DNA from: Reticulitermes speratus
Lineage: Eukaryota > Arthropoda > Insecta > Blattodea > Rhinotermitidae
Assembly (NCBI GenBank): GCA_021186555.1
Contig: JAJKFL010000010.1
Span: forward strand, 8,786,585 to 8,850,584
Direction: 5' to 3'
Length of the DNA stretch: 64,000 bases
Shown here: piece after piece, positions 47,955 through 59,029 of the stretch
How positions within the stretch are numbered: position 1 is the stretch's first letter
Layout: every line of letters starts with the position of its first letter
Translations under genes and position numbers: made by a program
The notes under the pieces: generated by a model
Database searches by the model: none
Seen by the model: only the letters and a program-made list of their open reading frames with translations
Told to the model about the DNA's origin: nothing

Positions 47955-48467
47955 AGGCGCGTTCGCGTAACCATTGGTACAGCGGAAAAGCAATAAGTAT
48001 TACATATTATGAGTGTGTGTCTGTATGAGTATTCATGCCTTATCCGGCATGCAAAGCGCATGCGCCGTATTATATTGTCACCTGTGGCCTGTCTGGCTGT
48101 ACCATATTTTTCCACATTAAATCATAAACGGCACGATTTTCGGGAAATAAATATTGAACATGAAATGTGTGTTTTGATTTTCTCTTACAACTTTTGTCTG
48201 AAAAATTTCTCATTCTAAGGAGAATTCAGCGAGATATTATCATAAATGTACATAGGTCTTCATGTAAAGTGCCCGTTATTCTTGTCAGATTTTAATGAAA
48301 CTTGAATTTTCAATACAAATTTTCGGAAAATCCTCAAATATCAAATTTCATGAAAATACACGCAGTGGGAGCCGAATTGTTCCGTACGGGCAGACAGACA
48401 GACAGGCGGGCGGACGGACAGACATGACGAAACTAATGTCGCCTCTTGCAATTTTGCGAACGCGCCT
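47955..48467. mobile_element. element A copy (inverse to 46919-47405)
   Basis: It runs from AGGCGCGTTCGCGTAACC to TTTTGCGAACGCGCCT, about 513 bp. Upstream, the ACGTATAACTTAAC flank is kept. With 46919-47405 it forms a large inverted pair around a SINE C. Confidence 0.82.
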
Positions 48468-49960
48468 GAAAATGGATTATTTCGTGAGATTTTGAAATTG
48501 ATAACATATGAGTAGGGTTGTGTACAATGTTTGATCGATTCGTGTGACTGCAGACTAAGGAAGGTAAACCGATCAAACTAGTGAAAGTGCGGTGAATGGA
48601 AGAATGCGAGAATGAAGTTCTATTCTGACAGATTGAAAATTTTGAAGGATTTTTTTTTAATGAATATTAAAATTTAAGTTGTAGATTGACGCTTTTGTAG
48701 GCCTTAACCAATTTAGGAAAGAGAAGAGCAGCATGTCCGATATTATTACAGTTTCTTACTCAAAAGAAATACTGGCAGTAATTTTTGTAGATACGGGTAT
48801 TGGTACAGTCCAGAAACTTTCACACAGTCTGTAGCAGTTACGTAAAGAGGGGTGTGGGCTGGCGGATAAGGTGGAAGTGATATCCCGCATAATCCCAAGC
48901 CACACATTTATGCAACTTTTATTAAGGCAGTTACTCGGGTGTAACGTAAAACATGGCGGCTATACGAATTATGTATTTAGCATGGGCTTTAATGGCGAAA
49001 ACTGTTGGACTGTTGGAGCCATGAATGTAAAATGGAGATAGATCAGAAATATTCCCTAGAAATTTTGTAAGAAATATTCCTCATAAACAGCAGTTCATAC
49101 ATGATGACAGTACGAAAGTTTTTGGTCATGCTCTCCACAGATGTAATGTAGATAAAGTCTGTGACTGAGTAATAAATTCTTCCCACAAAGATGATCATAT
49201 TTATGGTAATACAAAATGCAAAACGACAAAGAAGATGAAGCCGGGAAGGAGAGGAAGAAGCCTGATATTGAATACATGATTGCTATTTAAAGAAGATTCG
49301 GTCTTGACAAGGATTCGATCATATGACCTTCTGAGTTAAATTGCATGTCACTATTGGATTATAAATTTCCATCAGCTAAATACAGGGGCTTTTTTTTTAT
49401 CCTGCTCCACGCTTCGCTCTACACTCGGACCGTTTCGCTTGACAGCAGGCAGGGCAGCGCTAGCCACTGTTCCAATTTGCCGTGAGTGCGGGTCCACCCA
49501 TTTTAGTGTAATGCACTGCAGTTAATATTAGAGTTTTACTCACCATATTTAAATAAGGTGCTGGAAGTGGTTTTGCGATGCGAGCTGTTGCATTATTTTG
49601 CTGATGAAATATATATATACATTCTCGTAATCGGACAGATGTTAAAAAATTACGTCAGTGCGTGTTACGTGTCTGTGTGAACAACAGGGCAGAAAAGTAG
49701 GCCCAGTAATCGTGGTTGCTCTTACAGTACGAACCTTAACAGCATGTAATTCCAGTCTTTGGATTTAAATGTGATGGCATGCAGACCAGTAGGCATACCT
49801 GTTATTCTGAGAGTTAACATATCCACTGAATTGAAACAAAACTCTGTCGCTACACTTCAGGAGCGTGGGGTCGATTTCTCCAGCATGCACCCTTCTGAAG
49901 GTACCAGTTCACAAAAATCAGTCTTGCTTGACGATTTGCGTCGTAGACTGTGAGAAACCA
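48468..49960. other. 1.5 kb without a recognised feature
   Basis: Only short chance frames. I see no gene, RNA or repeat family. Confidence 0.35.
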
Positions 49961-50019
49961 TTGGAGGTTATTTATTTATCATACGAACTCATGCACAATT
50001 TTTACAATATTATTACTTT

Positions 50020-50064
50020 ACCCCTATACGTATTTCGGCATTCAGAATGCCATCCTCAGGGGGT
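50020..50064 (-). ncRNA. hammerhead ribozyme, left arm of palindrome 5
   Basis: Minus strand: stem I ACCCC, CTGAGGA (position 7 is G, a tolerant site), stem II GGCATTC...GAATGCC, GAAA, T ACGT A, triplet ATA, return GGGGT. Five stem I pairs. Confidence 0.75.
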
Positions 50065-50260
50065 CACAGCGTTAAAAGCATAGACTATACATCAATTGTA
50101 TAAAAAATCACATCCGTATGAGTAAGATGTTGAACGTTAAAATACCAGTCCACTCAATCAGACCTCAAAACAGTGGACTGGTATTTTAACGTTCAACATT
50201 TTACTCATATGGATGTAACATTTTATACAATTGATGTATAGTCTATGCTTTTAACGCTGT

Positions 50261-50307
50261 GACCCCCTGAGGATGGCATTCTGAATGCCGAAATACGTAT
50301 AGGGGTG
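50261..50307 (+). ncRNA. hammerhead ribozyme, right arm of palindrome 5
   Basis: CTGAGGA at 50267-50273, stem II GGCATTC/GAATGCC, GAAA, stem III strand TACGTA (self-complementary), triplet ATA, stem I ACCCC/GGGGT. The usual C-G pair next to GAAA is replaced by T-A, and the pairing is kept. Confidence 0.77.
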
Positions 50308-50363
50308 AAGTAATAATATTGTAAAATTGTGCATGAGTTGGTGTGATAAATAATAACTTCCAA

Positions 50364-50962
50364 TTGCTATAGAATGCAGGTCAATGTAACGTAAAGTGTG
50401 AGAACCATATTTACAGTAGTTTTGTTGTAGTTCATGGCGATGACGAAGGTAGACCAGCTTGCTGTGTAAGTCGCGCTAACGATTTACTGTAGATATCTCC
50501 AGTCTAACCAAACTTCGTCTAGTTCTCATTTAACACACTTCTTCTTCGTGTTTCGTACTATATAAAATACAACCTATTCTTCGAAGCCTTTTCACTTGAT
50601 TGTAAATTGCTTTCCCGCGTGAACTGTGTACGAGGAAATTTCATCTGAATGTAATGACGCTTTTTTATAGCAATTGTATTTAGCGGTGTGTCACGCAGAA
50701 ATCCGACTGAAGATGGCAGATGAGTCACAGAGAGCTCGCATCGCTCTGATACGCAGTGTGGGGGTAAGACGAGTCGGGTGTCGGCGCGTGGGCTTGGTGT
50801 GTAAGCATTTACTGCATAGACAGGACTAGAATTGATAGCGTTTGGGGTCGTTTGAAATAATGGCACTGTGTAATGTAAACAACTCAAGATGTCACTGCAG
50901 ACACCAGTAGGCTTTATGAGGTGCCAGTGAACTCCTTTTTATTCCCTGTAAATCGAAAATTT
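50364..50962. other. stretch without a recognised feature
   Basis: Only short chance frames; no family is recognised. It ends with the left target duplication of the next SINE. Confidence 0.35.
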
Positions 50963-51227
50963 GCCGATTCCAGTGGCCGTGCGGTCTAAGGCGTGGGTCT
51001 TCGGCCGCTCGCTTACTGGGATCGTGGGTTCGAATCCCACCGGGGACATAGCTGTCTGTCTCTTGTGAGTGTTGTGTGTTGTCAGGTAGAGGTCTCTGCG
51101 ACGAGCTGGTCCCTCGTCCAGAGGAGTCCTATCGACTGTGGTGTGTCTCAAATGTGTGTGATCATGAACCTCGACGAAACGAGGAGGCCCAGGCCCATAT
51201 AGGCTGTCGAGCCATAGGAAAAAAAAA
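50963..51227 (+). mobile_element. SINE A, complete, 12-bp perfect TSD
   Basis: Complete tRNA-Leu/Ser-like head: A-box region TGGCCGTGCGGTCTAAGGCG and B box GGGTTCGAATCCC. The body follows (AGGTAGAGGTCTCTGCGACG, CCAGAGGAGTCCTATCGAC, GGCTGTCGAGCC) with an A-rich tail. It is flanked by perfect AATCGAAAATTT at 50951-50962 and 51228-51239. This is the reference copy for the family here and looks young. Confidence 0.93.
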
Positions 51228-51414
51228 AATCGAAAATTTAAGAGAACGGGACAGCGCATCGATGTAGTGGCTAGAAGCCGGAAACCATATGTAACGCAAC
51301 TTTTTTGTTCCTCTGAAGTCTAATACCATTATGTATAATTTCGGCTTTCACGGTTCAGCTACGTTATGTGTTTATATTTATCTGTACTCCTCACGAAATG
51401 TTATTTGGGTGATC

Positions 51415-51745
51415 AAATCAAGAAGAATGAGATGTGGCGCTTATGATGGACAGGAGAGATGCGTACAAGGTTTTGGTGAGGAAACCTGACGGCAAGAGAC
51501 CACTTGGAAGATCTAGGCATAGATGGGAAGGTAATTATTAGAATGGATCTTAAAGAAATCGGTTTGGAGGATGTGGACTGGATTGATCTGGCACAGGATA
51601 ACGACAAATGGCAGGCTTTGTGAACACGGCAATGAACCGTAATGAACCTTCGGGTTCCAAAAAATATGAGGGATTATATGACTAGCTGAGAAGCTGCTAG
51701 CGCCACAAGGACTGTAGCTGAATGGAGTTAGTTAGTTAGTTGGTT
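51415..51745 (+). mobile_element. LINE 3' end with (AGTT)n tail
   Basis: GACGGCAAGAGACCACTTGG, GGATGTGGACTGGATTGATC and GAACCTTCGGGTTCCAAAA are the last codons and 3' UTR of the LINE family at 45.1-45.9 kb, plus orientation. It ends in an AGTT repeat at 51727-51742. It is frameshifted and strongly 5'-truncated. Confidence 0.8.
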
Positions 51746-52480
51746 GTGTGTTGAAATTGGTCCAGCGTTGCGGGTATTGTATCCGCCGTCTACGGGGTTA
51801 GTGAGACGGAAGATGTGACCCGATCGCATCGTCTTACGGTGGAATTAAGGGTGGCCTCTGCAATGTGCGCTGGCACCATAAATGACAGTCGTTGTGTCAC
51901 GTCTGCACTACGAAGCAATGGACGTGGTAGCTTGGACTTGCACGATGACCGGCAGTTAAATTCTGGTAATGGGAGTTTTTGCATTGATCTGATCACATTT
52001 ACGTTTCCGCCACTCACGTAGGGGTAAGGCCAGTCGCCCTCGCGTCCGCGCATCGGTTGACGCCGGAGGCGTCTCGGTGCTGGTGACGTCACCGTGAGGC
52101 ATCCCCCTGATGATTCGGTCGACAGTCGGCAGTTGCCTGATGGATCTTGAACTGGTCGGTCCAGTGCGGCGTTCACACGGCGGTTGGCTTTCACACGGTG
52201 GTTGTTTGCACGAGACACATCAAAGGCTACAGGATTTGACAGCAAGTCTGCAGTCTGGCGCCCCACGTCATGGAGTCTGAGGGGGTGGACCCCGTACCCC
52301 ATCTTCACATGTATCACCAAGGTAGGGTGATGTGGGTGTCAGTCATTGTTTGGCAAATGATTCAACTGCAGATAGGACTACAATCACGATGCATAAGGCG
52401 TTCTCTTTGCTCGTATTCTTTTTTACGTATAATATATATATATATTTGAAAACCGAGTATTGTTTTTATTTATTTAAGGA
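51746..52480. other. GC-richer stretch, unidentified
   Basis: A 176-codon open frame on the minus strand (51790-52320) is the longest unexplained one in the window. Its composition (Arg, Ser, Pro) follows local base content and I recognise no domain. It could be part of an unrecognised repeat. An (AT)n tract is at about 52431-52445. Confidence 0.3.
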
Positions 52481-52645
52481 CAGGGGTGCATAAATCGGGG
52501 CCCAAGTCCGCTAGGCAAATAAATTTTGTACGGTGGCGCCTAATATTTGTGGGTCCTTAGTGTGGAACTTGCTTCGTGTCACCCTTCTGGGCCTATTAAT
52601 TCTGAGGTGGCTGCTAGATTTTTTGGAAAATTTATGCACAATTGA
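52481..52645. mobile_element. hAT-like MITE, 165 bp
   Basis: The ends CAGGGGTGCATAAATC and AATTTATGCACAATTG are imperfect inverses. Flanking TTTAAGGA and TGTAAGGA suggest an 8-bp duplication, though the right edge is uncertain by a base. It is the uninterrupted counterpart of 29858-30600. Confidence 0.6.
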
Positions 52646-53274
52646 TGTAAGGACGCTTTCCAAAATACGACGCGATCTGTATGAATGGCGACTAAGAATG
52701 CGGGAAAAGGCTGTCGTGACTCATTGAAAAGTGGAAAAACCACGAAAAGTTGCATGGAGGGAATACGGTTAGTTACCGAGGTATCAGACGGGTCTTCGAG
52801 CGGGGTTTAAAACCCGCGACTCCCGAATACGGAGTTTAATCAAACCCTGAACGACGTTGTTCGGTTTTTTTTTTGCGGTGATAACAGAACGACTGAGCAC
52901 TGAAATCATTACGCATTGTCAAGGAATGTGAAGTGTCCTTGTTGATGTGACCAGAGGGTATGAGTCAGTGGTGTTGGCAAACGCCTTGACAGTGGGAAGT
53001 CCACATAGCAATGAAGTGTATTCCTTCGGCTCGATATGAAACAGGAACTTTTTCGCCCAACCCCCATGCTGGAGGACCACCCTTTATCAGCTGTTAGCGA
53101 CTACTTATTCAATATGTTCGCAGCTACCCTGCATATCCGGAGGCCGTTCCTCCATCCGCAACCTGAGGACGCGCCATGCCATGGTGACAGGGATCCATTA
53201 ACACGGTCACTGAAAGATCGTGTTAAAGGTAAAGATTTCGCGTTTTCACAACAGTGTCGATGAAGATCCAAGTA
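52646..53274. other. stretch without a recognised feature
   Basis: No gene or repeat family is recognised. Confidence 0.35.
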
Positions 53275-53412
53275 TTGATTGCCACATATTTTCGGCGTTT
53301 CGGAGGAGCTTGATGTCTACATCTTCATAGCCTATACAGTGCAACCTTCTTCTTTGACTGCATAGGCGCTGAAGACCGAAGCATCAAGTTCCTCCGAAAT
53401 GTCAGTAACTAT
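53275..53412. repeat. decayed hammerhead-type inverted repeat
   Basis: GTTTCGGAGGAGCTTGATG at the left and CATCAAGTTCCTCCGAAAT at the right are inverted. Next to the right copy is CTGAAGA (53369 region) and a following GAAATGTC, but stem II does not pair. It looks like a short, worn relative of the hammerhead palindromes. Confidence 0.5.
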
Positions 53413-54221
53413 TTACCAATCTACATGACGTCATATCCGAGAAGACTTTAATCGTGAGACGAGAGTGCTTTAAACGTTTAACATAATTTCATATTCTTCC
53501 CGTTTTATGTGGCCCTGACCGTTGGAAAAACATAGATGTGTTTAACCTTTTAAAGCCTACTGGTTACTATATGTACCACCAGGTTTAACATTCAAAAATT
53601 GTACATTCTGCCCACACTATGTGTTTGGTATTTATCTCAGAACAAACAGCGACTTTTGCCCTACATAGCATAAACTGGTTGGTTTTTATAACCGAGATGA
53701 AAAAGAGTTTACTGCGCGGTACGAACTGGGTCTTTAAATAAAACAGTTTACTCTTCGTCTTTAAAGAGCTAAAAACAAAATGCGGAGAAGAATGGTTCCA
53801 AGAAGTGGGCCTGCAGGAGAGGGAGTAGTGGAAGGTCAAGGTCAGTGCTGATGGGCCGTTACGTGACTGTTTGGTCCAGACATTCACTTGGGTACACTGA
53901 ATGTACTGAAGTCGTAATCAGGGCAGCCAATAACAGCGGAGGTCTGAACTCGATACCTATTGAATACAAGTCTAGAATGGTACCGTTACATCACCCCGTT
54001 CGCTTACGTGGTGCAGGCATTCTCTCTGTAGAAACTTCGCGTAATATCGGTCACCGTTTAACGATTTAACGGCTGTTTCATAAAAACATCACATTCTACT
54101 TCTGTTCTTGAAATTAACGAATGTTGAAAATGTTTATCAGTGCTCTTTTTTTCATATCTGAAACCACTGATCGAATTTATATGAAATTTGACATTTTTTT
54201 ATTTACAAGACCACTGTGGGA
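53413..54221. other. stretch without a recognised feature
   Basis: No gene or repeat family is recognised. Confidence 0.35.
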
Positions 54222-54503
54222 GAAGTATAGCTCAGTTGGTGTAGTGATTAAGCTACGGGCTGGACGATATGGTGTTCGGTTGCAGGCAGGGGAAACAGAT
54301 TTTTTCTTCTCCAAAAGTCCTAGACTTGCTACGGGGCCCACCCAGCCTCATATTGAATGGGTGCCAAGAGCGCTTTACCTGGAGATAAAGCGGCCGGCTC
54401 GTGAGGCTGACCATTTACCTCTATGTGGTACCGACTTGAAGAATGAATGGTGATTACATCCACTCCCCCAATATGCCTTCATGGCGTGGACAGAGACAAC
54501 TCT
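54222..54503 (+). mobile_element. SINE C, near full length
   Basis: tRNA-like head AGTATAGCTCAGTTGGTGTA, then a diverged B box, TTCTTCTCCAAAAGTCCTAG, GGGCCCACCCAGCCTCATAT and AAAGCGGCCGGCTCGTGAG; the 3' end is CCTTCATGGCGTGGACAGAG. It shows that SINE C begins with a GCTCAGTNGGT-type A box. Confidence 0.85.
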
Positions 54504-54571
54504 AACTTTTTACCTCCACAAGACCTCCATAAATCATCGGGCTGATTCTTCATTCGTATCAGTCAAATGTG

Positions 54572-54852
54572 GAACCGAGGTAGCTCAGTAAATACAGTGA
54601 CTATTCCACGGGCTGGTTGACCGGGGAATCGGCCTTCGATTTTCTACGGGTACAGAGATTTTGTCTTCTCCACAGCGTTCACGCCGACTCTGGAGACCCC
54701 CCAGCCTTCTGGAGAATGGATACGGGAGAACTTTCCCGGAGGGTAAAGCGGGTTGGTTGTGAATCTGACCGGTCGCCCCCATCTGCTGCCTATTCAAGAA
54801 TGCATGGTGCTGTACCTCCACTTCCCCATGGTTCTTCCTGGGGCTGTACTTG
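54572..54852 (+). mobile_element. SINE C, diverged copy
   Basis: Head GAGGTAGCTCAGTAAATACA, then TTTTGTCTTCTCCACAGCG, ACCCCCCAGCCTTCTGGAGA and GGTAAAGCGGGTTGGTTGTG. It lies in tandem with 54222-54503, same orientation. Confidence 0.75.
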
Positions 54853-55246
54853 ATTAAGCACATTTATTACTCTATCTATACTATTATCTGTCAAATTTAT
54901 TTTCGAACTTGTTAATTGTCTCACGAACGCCTCATTGTACAAAGTGTTTTTACGGAACAAATGTTGCAACGGTCCCTAAACTCTGTAACTTTCATTTAAA
55001 ATGCACTGGCTGTATCGAAAAATAATTTTTTTTTTTTTTTCGCTGTGAATGACTTTACAAAAACGCATTTTTGTGTAGCGTCATAGGTTTTTTGTTTCTG
55101 TTGTTCAGAAAACCGCACAGAAACCTTGAATACTTATTAAGTTTTACACTTCAGGTAACATTCGCTGCACAAGAACGTATGTCGATCGATTAAAATCTCC
55201 CTAATGATAGCATTTTTTAAAAAAGTAAAGGACATGTAAAAAATTA

Positions 55247-55431
55247 CAGTCGAACCCGGTTATAACGACATCGGTTTATACGACACTTCGTCTATAACGT
55301 CAGATATTCTGTGGTAACAATTATTTCCTCACTGTTAACCTTAACACTATTCTGCTCGGTTATAACAACACTCGTTTATAGCGACACAAAATATTCAGTC
55401 CCTTTCATGACGTTATAACCGAGTTCAACTA
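55247..55431. mobile_element. TA-flanked MITE, about 185 bp
   Basis: The left end CAGTCGAACCCGGTTATAAC and right end GTTATAACCGAGTTCAACTA are inverted, with TA on both sides (55245-55246, 55432-55433). The interior TTATAACGACA-type motifs recur. Same family as 61015 and 61435. Tc1/mariner (pogo-like) by TA target; non-coding. Confidence 0.85.
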
Positions 55432-55654
55432 TATTTGAATGTACTTTATTTTGTTAAAAAATGAAATATTAATGTTATTTTATTTGAGTTATTTTTATTT
55501 CAAAACCGTCAGGTTTCTCGGCCACATTCTGTAACATACAAATCGCGAAGAATGGGGCGCCAGGCGACCACGGACAGGCGTGCTGGGGCTCCAAACTTAA
55601 TTTCTGTCCCGTTTGGTTTACACCGTCATCGAATGCGTTCCTTAATACAGAATA

Positions 55655-57323
55655 TTTCTTAAGAAATCGTATTGATCAGGATTTGATGAAAATGTAGAAT
55701 CCTACCAGTGTTGCCGTCGTCTTCCTTCAGAAATTATATTGATTAGGATCTGATGAAAATGTAGAATCCTACCAGTGTTGCCGTGTTCTTCCTTCAGAAA
55801 TTATATTGATTAGGATGTAATGAAAATGTAGAATCCTACCAGTGTTGCCGTCGTCTTCCTTCAGAAATTATATTGATTAGGATCTGATGAAAATGTAGAA
55901 TCCTATCAGTGTTGTCGTGTTCTTCCTTCAGAAATTATATTGATTAGGATCTGATGAAAATTTAGAATCCTACCAGTGTTGCCGTGTTCTTCCTTCAGAA
56001 ATTATATTGATTAGGATTGATGAAAATGTAGAATCCTACCAGTGTTGCCATGCTCTTCCTTAAGAAATTATATTGATTAGGATGTAATGAAAATGTAGAA
56101 TCCTACCAGTGTTGCCGTCGTTCTTCCTTCAGAAATTATATTGATTAGGATCTGATGAAAATGTAGAATCCTACCAGTGTTGCCGTCGTCTTCCTTCAGA
56201 AATTATATTGATTAGGATCTGATGAAAATGTAGAATCCTACAGTGTTGCCGTCGTCTTCCTTCAGAAATTATATTGATTAGGATCTGAATGAAAATGTAG
56301 AATCCTATCAGTGTTGCCGTGTTCTTCCTTCAGAAATTATATTGATTAGGATCTGATGAAAATGTAGAATCCTACAGTGTTGCCGTCGTCTTCCTTCAGA
56401 AATTATATTGATTAGGATGTAATGAAAATGTAGAATCCTACCAGTGTTGCCATGCTCTTCCTTAAGAAATTATATTGATTAGGATGTATGAAAATGTAGA
56501 ATCCTACCAGTGTTGCCGTCGTCTTCCTTCAGAAATTATATTGATTAGGATGTAATGAAAATGTAGAATCCTACCAGTGTTGCCGTGTTCTTCCTTCAGA
56601 AATTATATTGATTAGGATGTAATGAAAATGTAGAATCCTACCAGTGTTGCCGTCGTCTTCCTTCAGAAATTATATTGATTAGGATCTGATGAAAATGTAG
56701 AATCCTATCAGTGTTGCCGTGTTCTTCCTTCAGAAATTATATTGATTAGGATGTAATGAAAATGTAGAATCCTACCAGTGTTGCCGTGTCTTCCTTCAGA
56801 AATTATATTGATTAGGATCTGATGAAAATGTAGAATCCTATCAGTGTTGCCGTGTTCTTCCTTCAGAAATTATATTGATTAGGATCTGATGAAAATGTAG
56901 AATCCTACCAGTGTTGCCGTGTTCTTCCTTCAGAAATTATATTGATTAGGATCTGATGAAAATGTAGAATCCTATCAGTGTTGCCGTGTTCTTCCTTCAG
57001 AAATTATATTGATTAGATGTAATGAAAATGTAGAATCCTATCAGTGTTGCCGTGTTCTTCCTTCAGAAATTATATTGATTAGGATCTGATGAAAATGTAG
57101 AATCCTACCAGTGTTGCCGTGTTCTTCCTTAAGAAATTATATTGATTAGGATCTGATGAAAATGTAGAATCCTACCAGTGTTACCGTCGTCTTCCTTAAG
57201 AAATTATATTGATTAGGATCTGATGAAAATGTAGAATTCCACCAGTGTTGCCGTGTTCTTCTTCAGAAATTATATTGATTAGGATCTGATGACAATGTAG
57301 AATCCCACCAGTGTTGCCATGCT
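55655..57323. repeat. minisatellite, about 66-bp unit, about 25 copies
   Basis: The unit is CTTCCTTCAGAAATTATATT, GATTAGGATCTGATGAAAAT, GTAGAATCCTACCAGTGTTG, CCGTCGT. Copies vary in two main ways: GTCGTC versus GTGTTC, and ATCTGATG versus ATGTAATG, with occasional single-base gaps. At 1.67 kb it is the largest tandem array in the window. Confidence 0.95.
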
Positions 57324-57946
57324 CACAGTCCCGTACACCATTGTTGTGTGGTCTGCTCAGAAAAACGCTTTTGATAAGTAAGCCAATTCCCAGCTTGACT
57401 ATTGATGTTTTTCTCTCTTTAGTTAAGGCCGTCTCTCATACCAGACTCATTTATTCTGCTGAACAGACTTGCCTGTCCGGTCTCGTGACACTCAATAGCC
57501 AACACGCTACATTGATCCCTTTTAAGTTACATTGATAATGGCTACATGGAAGTATATTTATAATTGTGTAGCGGCTTTGAAAAATCTTCATTCGCTTCGT
57601 CTACTTGTGAAGGGTCATTTCATTTCTTTAAGAAAATGTGAAGATCGAAAAAATCGATTATCCCTTTAACGGTGTTTTTTTTTTTAACTTCTCTGTAATG
57701 CATTAAGGCAGTGGACTTACTAACCGAATGGAGTTCAGTCGATTCAAATCCAGGTTTAGCTGGGGGAAAAAAATGCTGCATAGGCAGACCACTTTGTTTT
57801 GTGCATAATTCTTACCTACATCGGTCACACTGCATTGTTGTCACTTTCCGTACAGTGACATGTAAGTCTTCGGAATCGCAGATGAAAAGTGCTTACATAA
57901 TTGTAATGGAGAACACCTGTTGTAAAGCGGCCACGTGGATAACAGG
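57324..57946. other. stretch without a recognised feature
   Basis: No gene or repeat family is recognised. Confidence 0.35.
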
Positions 57947-58207
57947 TAAGGTGGGCCGTGCCATGGTTCAGGCGCTGTCGCCGGCCTCCCACCGCGGAGG
58001 TCCATGTGGGATTTATGGTGGACAAAGTGGCACTGGGACAGGTTTTTCCCCCCGAGTACTTCGGTTTTCCCGTGTGAATTTCATTCCACCGGTGCTCCAT
58101 TACTTGAAAAAATGTAAAAAGCTAATCATCTTAAACACATGGTTGCACAATAAGCCTTAAGGCTGCGGTGCGTCCGTAGCGTCTGCTGCGGGGCCCTTCA
58201 CCACAAA
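57947..58207 (+). mobile_element. SINE D copy
   Basis: Head GGGCCGTGCCATGGTTCAGG...CCGGCCTCCCACCGCGGAGG, then ACAAAGTGGCACTGGGACAG, CACCGGTGCTCCATTACTTG, AAGCCTTAAGGCTGCGGTGC and GCTGCGGGGCCCTTCACC. It pairs with 43378-43680 in inverse orientation. Confidence 0.85.
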
Positions 58208-58227
58208 AAAAATTTGGTAAGGTAAAG

Positions 58228-58505
58228 TTCAGGCCATGAACAGGCCATGAAGAGCCAGAAGGGGAGTAGAGGTCTAACGCTACTCTTTCTTTAACCTTTG
58301 CGCTGGATGGGGGTGGGTGGTCAACGCCACGCCCCGGCCGCTTTAACCCCTGTAAAGAGACCCAGTAGCCATTTAACATGAGACTGGGTGGGCCCCAGGG
58401 CCGATCTGGACGGCTGCGGAAAATCTCGCCCCCCACCGGAATTCGATTCCCGGCCCCTCAAGCCCGTAGGGAGTGGCTATACCGACTGAGCTATTCCTGC
58501 CCGGT
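58228..58505 (-). mobile_element. SINE C, full length head
   Basis: Minus strand: the head contains GGAATAGCTCAGTCGGTATA and a B box like GGGAATCGAATTCC; the body has TGGATGGGGGTGGGTGGTCA (plus-strand reading) and the 3' end is AGGCCATGAAGAGCCAGAAG. It follows SINE D by 20 bp. Confidence 0.85.
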
Positions 58506-58980
58506 CACGTGGTTACCCTAGAAATATATGCAAGGATAACATTAAGATGGATATCAGGGGAAAGAAGTAAGGTGAGTTTTTTCTCTTTTATTTAACTGCT
58601 TGGTGGTTGAAAGCCTGGTGATAAGCAACACGGAATTATGGGTAGTCATGGAAACGTAATTACGCGTGATTTATTTGCTTCTATTAATGTAAGATATCCT
58701 GCAACGTTAAAACAGATGAAAGCTGCAGTAGGTCACAGGCTAGAATGCAGTAAAAACGTCAGCCCGCGTCGTAGAGAGGATAGAGCAGTGTTTGTGAAGC
58801 GCCGTTCTGCAGAACCTCGCGGTTCACCGGACGTAAAAAAATGCGATGTCGCAAGAAAATACCATTAAAACATGCATAATGATCATTTAAATATTATTAT
58901 TATAAAATACATTTAATTTAACTGTATTTTAAGGACTTTCATATGTATATTTCTTTCTTAATATGTTTTTAAAAATCAAC
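58506..58980. other. stretch without a recognised feature
   Basis: A 76-codon basic frame lies at 58638-58868 (+); nothing is recognised. Confidence 0.3.
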
Positions 58981-58983
58981 TGT

Positions 58984-59026
58984 GAACCTGAGGATAACCT
59001 GAATAGGTCGAAACGTGTAGTTCTAT
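58984..59026 (+). ncRNA. solitary hammerhead ribozyme
   Basis: Stem I GAAC 58984-58987, CTGAGGA 58988-58994, stem II ACCT/AGGT, GAAA 59010-59013, C GT G, triplet GTA 59017-59019, stem I return GTTC 59020-59023. All conserved core bases fit CUGANGA...GAAA. No inverted partner is seen nearby. TTGTGTTTGGACAG downstream resembles the arm of the inverted repeat at 16.5 kb. Confidence 0.72.
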
Positions 59027-59029
59027 GTA

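Larger units (their letters stand above)
49961..50363. mobile_element. palindromic hammerhead element 5
   Basis: Arms 49961-50155 and 50171-50363 are almost perfect inverses with a loop of about 15 bases. Each arm carries a complete hammerhead core on opposite strands. The sequence is unrelated to palindromes 1-4 outside the ribozyme, so it is a separate family or subfamily. Confidence 0.85.

Noticed and set aside
50963-51050. tRNA gene
   Set aside because: A and B boxes are present, but the acceptor stem does not close and the body and duplications show a SINE. The same applies to the other tRNA-like heads.
51790-52320. 176-codon open frame
   Set aside because: GC-rich local composition favours chance openness; no domain recognised and no splice or expression evidence. 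Listed only as an unidentified stretch.
55655-57323. CTGATGA in each tandem unit as hammerhead cores
   Set aside because: No GAAA-NUH segment follows a paired stem II within the unit, so the fold is not supported.
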